From assembly GCA_011772595.1 (NCBI GenBank), contig WVZH01000547.1:1-7270 (forward strand): a stretch of DNA of 7,270 bases, written 5' to 3'. The translations under genes and the position numbers were made by a program. Shown here in pieces: positions 4,301-7,270 of the stretch; position 1 is the first letter of the stretch, and each line of letters opens with the position of its first letter. This stretch comes from Anaerolineales bacterium. Lineage in GTDB: Bacteria > Chloroflexota > Anaerolineae > Anaerolineales > E44-bin32. Under the pieces are notes generated by a model. It did not search any database. It was not told the DNA's origin and saw only the letters and a program-made list of their open reading frames with translations.

Positions 4301-7270
4301 CAAGCTCGACCGCCGCGGCCTGCCTGCGCCCGAGGAAGGAAGGCCTCAGCGGGATCGCACCGTCAGCCCGTCCAGCACCGAGCCCGAAGAGGTCCTTGCG
4401 TCGATATGGCGGAACGTGCTGAAGATCGAAACGGTCAGCGTGGACGACAATTTCTTCGAGCTCGGCGGGGATTCGATCAGCGCCATGCAGGTCGTCTCAC
4501 AAGCTGCTCGGGCCGGACTTCACCTGAGCCCGAAGCACCTCTTTCAGGCTCCCACGATTGCCGGTCTGGCCGCGATAGCGGACGGCCTGGTTAGCACCGA
4601 GGATCCTCCTGAGCAGGGTAGCCTGGCGGGTGCGTTTCCGCTGACCCCCATCCAGCACTGGTTCTTCGAACTTGCCTCCGACAACCCCCATCACTGGAAC
4701 CAGGCGCTGATGTTCCGCACGCCCCAGTCGCTGAACCCGCTGCATATGTGCGCCGCCACCGAAGCGCTCTTGGCGCATCACGACGCCCTGCGCCTGCGTT
4801 TCGTCAGCGGTCCGAAAGGCTGGCGGCAAAGCTACGCCGAGCTTGGCGAAGAGGTGCCCTTCGAGGTGGTCAACCTCGCCAACCTGTCTGAGCATCAGCG
4901 ACGAGTCGCCCTCGAGCAGCGTGCCGCTGCGCTGCAAAGAAGCCTCAATCTTTCTACTGGCCCGCTGATTCGTGTCGTTTTCTTTGATCTGGGTGCCCAT
5001 CTCCCCGGCCGCTTGTTCATCGTCATCCACCATTTGGCTGTCGACGCGGTTTCGTGGCGCATACTGCTCGAGGATCTGCAGACAGCCTACCGCCAACTCG
5101 AGCATGGGCAGGCCGTGCACCTCCCGTCCAAAACCACTTCGTTCGGCGACTGGGCTCAGCATCTTGCCGACCTGGCTCACACCGGACGACTGGAAGAGGA
5201 GACCATGACTTGGTTGACGGCGGCGCTTGGCGCCCGGATGCCGTCCCCGGTGGGCCTCTCAGCGTCCGACCGGGCCGCAAACTTGAACACGGAGGGGACG
5301 GCGCGCCGTCATGCCACCTGTCTGGGTAAGGAGGACACCCGGAAGCTGATACGTCTGGCCGCAACCGCTCATGGAACCCGGGTCGAGGGTGTTCTGTTGA
5401 CCGCTCTCGCACGGGCCTTCCGGCGCTGGACCGGCTCCAGCACCTTGTGGGTCGACCTGGAAGGGCACGGCCGCGAGGATCTTTTCGAGGGGGTTGATCT
5501 CTCGCGCACCGTCGGTTGGTTCACATCCCTCTGCCCCGTTCGTATCGACGTCTCCGAAGCTGAAAACCAAAGGGGCAGCCCGGACGCGTCCGAGCCCTGG
5601 CTGCCGTACATCCCGCGTTCGAGGCTGGGCTACGGTTTGCTGCGCTACCAAGACGCCGGTCGTTTTCTAAGCGCAGCCGTGAAAGCCGTCCCCCGGCCCG
5701 AGGTGAGCTTCAATTACCTTGGCCAGATCACCTACCCCACCGGCGGTGACCTGATCTGCGGACCGGCCCCCGAGTCTGTGGGCCCTATGCGCTGGCCGGA
5801 TGCGCCGCGCGCCTACGTTCACGAAGTCACCGCCGCCATCATCGAGGGTGAGCTTCAGGTTGACTGGACTTACAGCTTCCAGATGCATGAGAAAGCGACG
5901 ATTGAGCTGGTGGCGGGCTTCTTCACCAGCGAGTTGCGACGTCTGATCTCCAGCCTGGGCTCACGGCTGACGTCCCTGAATGCAGGCTCTGAGGCGCACA
6001 TCGTAAAGCTGAGCCCCTCCGAGCTGAAACCGTCGTCAGGTTCAACCAACCTCGAAACTCTGGCAGACCTGCCTATGGTCGACACCCGGGTTGAGTGCGC
6101 CTACCCGTTGTCGCCCATGCAGCAAGGCATGCTCTTTCACACCCTCGAGGCTCCGCACTCCGGCGTTTACATCGAGCAGATAACCTGTACGCTTGATGGG
6201 CCGCTCGACATAGCCGCTTTCACCGGCTCCTGGCGGCATCTGCTCGAACGCCACGCAATCCTGCGCACCGCTTTCAGCGGTGAGCGCATCGACCGCATGC
6301 TCCAGGTCATCTATCGGGATGTGGAATTGCAGATGGATGTCTACGACTGGCGCTCCCTTTCTGCCAGCGAACAGGAGACCCGCTTCGAAGCTCTGCTCAG
6401 AACGGATCGCGAGCGTGGCGTCGATCCTGGAGCGGTGCCGCTCTGGGGACTGACTCTGGTGCACGAGGCGAAGGATAGGCACCGCTGTCTACTCCGTCAT
6501 CACCATGCCCTTCTGGATGGCTGGTCTGTGTCCCTCCTATTCCAGGAATTCAGCACGCTTTACAAGGGCATGGTCCAGGATCTGTCCGTGACGCTGCCGC
6601 CTGTTCGACCCTACCGGGATTATATTGACTGGCTGGCGACCAGAGATTTGGCGGCGGGCGAGGCCTTCTGGCGGACCGCGCTTTCGGGCTGTGTTCCGGG
6701 GCCCCTGGTCGCCGCCCGGCACCCCACCGCAGCGCACGCCGATCCGGGGTTGCCAGCCGAACGAGAAAGTCGACTGAGCCCGCAGGATACCTCCGCGCTG
6801 AGGCGCATGGCGCGCCAGCAGCGCCTGACGTTGAACACAATCGTCCAGGGCGCGTGGTCTCTTCTCCTTGGGCGCCACGCACAGCGTGGTGAGGTCATTT
6901 ACGGGATGACCGTGGCAGGCCGCTCCCCCGATCTCGCCGGCAGCGAGAGCATGGTCGGCTTGTTCATCAATACGCTGCCCATGCGCGTCCGCATCGAGCC
7001 TTCGGCGCGGCTGGGGGATTGGCTCGACGGACTGCAGCGGCGAGCGGCTGAGATTCAGCAGTACGCTTACTGCCCGCTCGTTCGCATTCAGTCATGGAGC
7101 GGGGCCCAAGCTGGTCGATCGCTTTTCGACACCATCGTGGCGTTCGAGAATTATCCGCTTGAGGCGCTCCTGCCCGGCGAGGGGTACGGACTCCGCATCA
7201 GCAACGTCCGAGCCATGGAGCAGACCAACTATCCCCTTGCCCTGGCGGTCGTTCCTGGGGAGCGACTTCG
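1341..7270 (+). CDS. Nonribosomal peptide synthetase, C-A-PCP-E-C..., 3' end outside the window
   Basis: Cytosolic multidomain enzyme that builds a peptide on a phosphopantetheine carrier. At least 1,976 residues are visible, with no stop to the right edge. Domains, numbered from GTG 1341: C1 (about 18-490), A (500-1000), PCP (1014-1085, carrier Ser1045), E (1099-1545), and a second C from 1588 that lacks only its end. The frame opens after a TGA at 1284-1286 and contains no ATG before the first C motif. GTG 1341 is chosen because it leaves a short tail of 17 residues before FPLSHGQRALWFL and overlaps the stop of a small upstream ORF (GTGA); GTG 1299 is the alternative, and neither has a good Shine-Dalgarno site. 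There is no recognisable N-terminal docking domain or loading A domain. An E domain followed by a DCL-type C means the module 1 residue is incorporated as D. The product is unknown. NRPS identity is certain; the start is not. Confidence 0.95.
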   Translation, partial: MNSKPSHGAAASRNPWDFPLSHGQRALWFLYAIAPQAVAYNLAGAAAVPENTDLRALERAFRRLADRHPMLRATFAAPGGEPVQRVHPIQDFPFRVVDASAWDPADRDERLASAIQRPFDLEQGPAWRVLVLQGAPLEKEHPESRSASRHLVLLTLHHIIGDLWSTAVLTSELAALYREEVTGPPAQLKPLRSTYADHVYREREMLAGPRGRASWDYWRNVLDVDLPSLELPTDRPRSTVLSNHGAREAFLLGPEVTQRLRKLAEVQHVSLQTLLLAALQTLLHRYTGQDDIITGFPKAGRSAVTARVIGYFVNLVPVRARFADDPRFSDVLRRTQRALDESSEHDWYPFPVLVSRLRPARDLSRSPLIQVVFSWQKTTRLVPDGHARAFGLGQAGHRLEVGGLQLSTVPLPHQTASFDLTVTATETPDGLAVTMEYSTDLFDATTIRRLAGCYRSLLDSILSSPDRSVSRLDILTSNERKQLLVDWNATTAPYPQRCLHQLFEDWASRQPEVLAVKCEDQELTYGELNRRANQVARYLLQQGIHPGASVGLCCEPSLQTIIGLLGILKAGAAYLPIDPYYPRDRQAFMLNDARAPVLVTHAAVRDRLPHFAGAILDLDTDWLTIRQQPETNPPVHVDPDGMAYLIFTSGSTGQPKGSALAHRGVVNLLADFQLRQPIAPGDPCSWWTSFSFDVSVYEIFSPLLAGGTLHVIPQALRLDPPALLAWLHAQRIRHAYLPPFLLADLAAWLERNPGQSELRRLLVGVEPIPEQLLMTISAQLPQLRIINGYGPSETTICSSLYDVDTTRSARGKTPIGKPVINTQIYLLDRHLQPVPVGVTGEIYIGGIGLSRGYLNRPDLTAQRFLLSPFTREPGAYLYRTGDLARHLPDGNLEFLGRSDDQVKIHGMRIEPAEIEAALCLHPAIGHAAVLARPDDQGELRLVAYLVPTGIPPPSPQGLRRFLAQSLPVNMLPHTFVVVDALPRTPNGKLDRRGLPAPEEGRPQRDRTVSPSSTEPEEVLASIWRNVLKIETVSVDDNFFELGGDSISAMQVVSQAARAGLHLSPKHLFQAPTIAGLAAIADGLVSTEDPPEQGSLAGAFPLTPIQHWFFELASDNPHHWNQALMFRTPQSLNPLHMCAATEALLAHHDALRLRFVSGPKGWRQSYAELGEEVPFEVVNLANLSEHQRRVALEQRAAALQRSLNLSTGPLIRVVFFDLGAHLPGRLFIVIHHLAVDAVSWRILLEDLQTAYRQLEHGQAVHLPSKTTSFGDWAQHLADLAHTGRLEEETMTWLTAALGARMPSPVGLSASDRAANLNTEGTARRHATCLGKEDTRKLIRLAATAHGTRVEGVLLTALARAFRRWTGSSTLWVDLEGHGREDLFEGVDLSRTVGWFTSLCPVRIDVSEAENQRGSPDASEPWLPYIPRSRLGYGLLRYQDAGRFLSAAVKAVPRPEVSFNYLGQITYPTGGDLICGPAPESVGPMRWPDAPRAYVHEVTAAIIEGELQVDWTYSFQMHEKATIELVAGFFTSELRRLISSLGSRLTSLNAGSEAHIVKLSPSELKPSSGSTNLETLADLPMVDTRVECAYPLSPMQQGMLFHTLEAPHSGVYIEQITCTLDGPLDIAAFTGSWRHLLERHAILRTAFSGERIDRMLQVIYRDVELQMDVYDWRSLSASEQETRFEALLRTDRERGVDPGAVPLWGLTLVHEAKDRHRCLLRHHHALLDGWSVSLLFQEFSTLYKGMVQDLSVTLPPVRPYRDYIDWLATRDLAAGEAFWRTALSGCVPGPLVAARHPTAAHADPGLPAERESRLSPQDTSALRRMARQQRLTLNTIVQGAWSLLLGRHAQRGEVIYGMTVAGRSPDLAGSESMVGLFINTLPMRVRIEPSARLGDWLDGLQRRAAEIQQYAYCPLVRIQSWSGAQAGRSLFDTIVAFENYPLEALLPGEGYGLRISNVRAMEQTNYPLALAVVPGERL
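1392..2790 (+). other. NRPS module 1 condensation domain (C1, LCL-like)
   Basis: Catalyses peptide-bond formation between an upstream donor and the module 1 aminoacyl-PCP. It opens with motif C1 (FPLSHGQRALWFL, residues 18-30) and continues with APQAVAYN. Other visible motifs are RHPMLRATF (C2), HHIIGDLWS (C3; His157, His158, Asp162), YWRNVL, and VIGYFVNLVPVRA (C5). The second His of HHxxxD, the catalytic-motif residue, is present. The usual Gly after the Asp is Leu (DLWS). From memory, D(L/F)WS occurs together with the PLSHGQRALWFL opening in a subset of C domains, often the first of a protein or after a polyketide module, so this is probably functional. The donor may be an acyl group, an upstream NRPS/PKS product or a starter; the sequence does not say. 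Confidence 0.9.
2838..4330 (+). other. NRPS module 1 adenylation domain
   Basis: Activates the module 1 amino acid as an aminoacyl-AMP and loads it on the adjacent PCP. Core motifs in order: LTYGELNRRANQVARYL (A1 region), LKAGAAYLPIDP (A2), FTSGSTGQPKG (A3, around residues 647-657), FDVSVYEIF (A4, from residue 692), NGYGPSETTIC (A5, from 787), GEIYIGGIGLSRGY (A6), YRTGDL (A7, Asp882), GRSDDQVKIHGMRIEP (A8, from 896) and PNGKLDRRGLP (A10, Lys988). Aligned by eye to GrsA, the pocket residues are D693 V694 Y697 Y736 L762 G764 G788 I796 C797 K988. The Asp and Lys that hold the amino and carboxyl groups are present, so a normal alpha-amino acid is expected. The remaining pocket is hydrophobic and partly like aromatic-glycine or tyrosine-type codes, but I cannot assign a substrate. 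No inserted methyltransferase or oxidase domain is seen between A8 and A10. Confidence 0.93.
4380..4596 (+). other. NRPS module 1 peptidyl carrier protein (PCP/T)
   Basis: A carrier domain of about 70 residues starting EPEEVLASIWRNVL. The phosphopantetheine attachment site lies in DNFFELGGDSISAMQ with Ser1045 (codon 4473-4475). The LGGDS(I) form, rather than LGGHSL, is typical of carriers that hand their substrate to an epimerisation domain, which agrees with the E domain that follows after a linker of about 15 residues. Confidence 0.93.
4635..5985 (+). other. NRPS module 1 epimerisation domain (E)
   Basis: Converts the carrier-bound L-aminoacyl or peptidyl residue to an L/D mixture; the next C domain then takes the D form. 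Motifs seen: FPLTPIQHWFFE (E1, from residue 1099), HHLAVDAVSWRILLEDL (E2, His1230, His1231, Asp1235), EGHGRE (E4, 1374-1379), RTVGWFTS (E5, from 1389), GYGLLRY (E6, around 1437) and FNYLGQ (E7, Asn1458). The active-site His and the EGHGRE Glu are intact, so activity is likely. Two oddities: the Gly of HHxxxDG is Ala (A1236), and the helix between the E5 and E6 motifs (residues about 1409-1422) is Pro-rich where a charged K-E-x-L-R type helix is expected, although the distance between the motifs matches GrsA as I recall it. Confidence 0.92.
6102..7270 (+). other. NRPS module 2 condensation domain (DCL type), cut by window edge
   Basis: Joins the D-configured module 1 product to the module 2 amino acid. 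It opens with YPLSPMQQGMLFHTL (from residue 1588), the standard opening of C domains that follow an E domain. Other motifs: RHAILRTAF (C2), HHALLDGWS (C3; His1721, His1722, Asp1726, Gly1727, a canonical active site), MVGLFINTLPMRV (C5) and LFDTIVAFENYP (C7). The last visible residues (TNYPLALAVVPGERLR) belong to the final strands, so only a few tens of residues are missing. The A and carrier domains of module 2 must lie to the right of the window. Confidence 0.94.

Noticed and set aside
4497..5180. Long minus-strand open frame (227 codons) inside the E domain
   Set aside because: It lies opposite clear NRPS motifs in the + frame and has no recognisable domain; GC-rich coding DNA often leaves its antisense frames open.

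Overview
The window is dominated by the 5' part of one large nonribosomal peptide synthetase (NRPS) gene on the + strand. It reads without a stop in one frame from about 1287 to the right edge (7270). Its domain order is C - A - PCP - E - C(partial): one complete elongation module with an epimerase, then the condensation domain of a second module that continues beyond the window. Motifs for every domain fall in the same frame (codons starting at positions divisible by 3).

Left part (1-688): positions 92-688 encode an exported or membrane-anchored protein with WD40-like (PD40/TolB-type) beta-propeller blades. It stops abruptly just as another blade would begin, so it is probably a 3'-truncated gene. 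A short hydrophobic stretch at the extreme left edge (about 1-75) may be the tail of another gene.

Middle (689-1340): about 650 bases with no convincing protein gene. It holds several inverted repeats, a short stretch resembling the C-terminal end of AAA-ATPase/PD-(D/E)XK-type proteins, and a possible 63-residue ORF (1153-1344) whose TGA overlaps the proposed NRPS GTG start as GTGA. The truncated gene, the possible relic and the lack of a coding gene suggest a rearranged boundary of the biosynthetic cluster.

Right part (1341-7270): the NRPS. Module 1 has an LCL-like first C domain (with Leu replacing the Gly after the catalytic-motif Asp), an A domain with an intact core and a tentative selectivity code D-V-Y-Y-L-G-G-I-C-K, a PCP with the LGGDSI form, and an E domain. 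Module 2 begins with a DCL-type C domain (YPLSPMQQGMLFH), as expected after epimerisation. The predicted logic is: accept an upstream acyl or peptidyl chain or a starter group, add one residue, convert it to D, and pass it to module 2.

Organism: GC-rich DNA, a large NRPS and a PD40-type exported protein suggest a metabolite-rich bacterium, probably Gram-negative (myxobacteria, filamentous cyanobacteria, Entotheonella-like or Acidobacteria/Chloroflexi-like lineages are all conceivable). The sequence alone does not decide between them. I see no wholly new system; the points of interest are the cluster boundary, the unassigned A-domain code and the unusual residues in the C and E domains.
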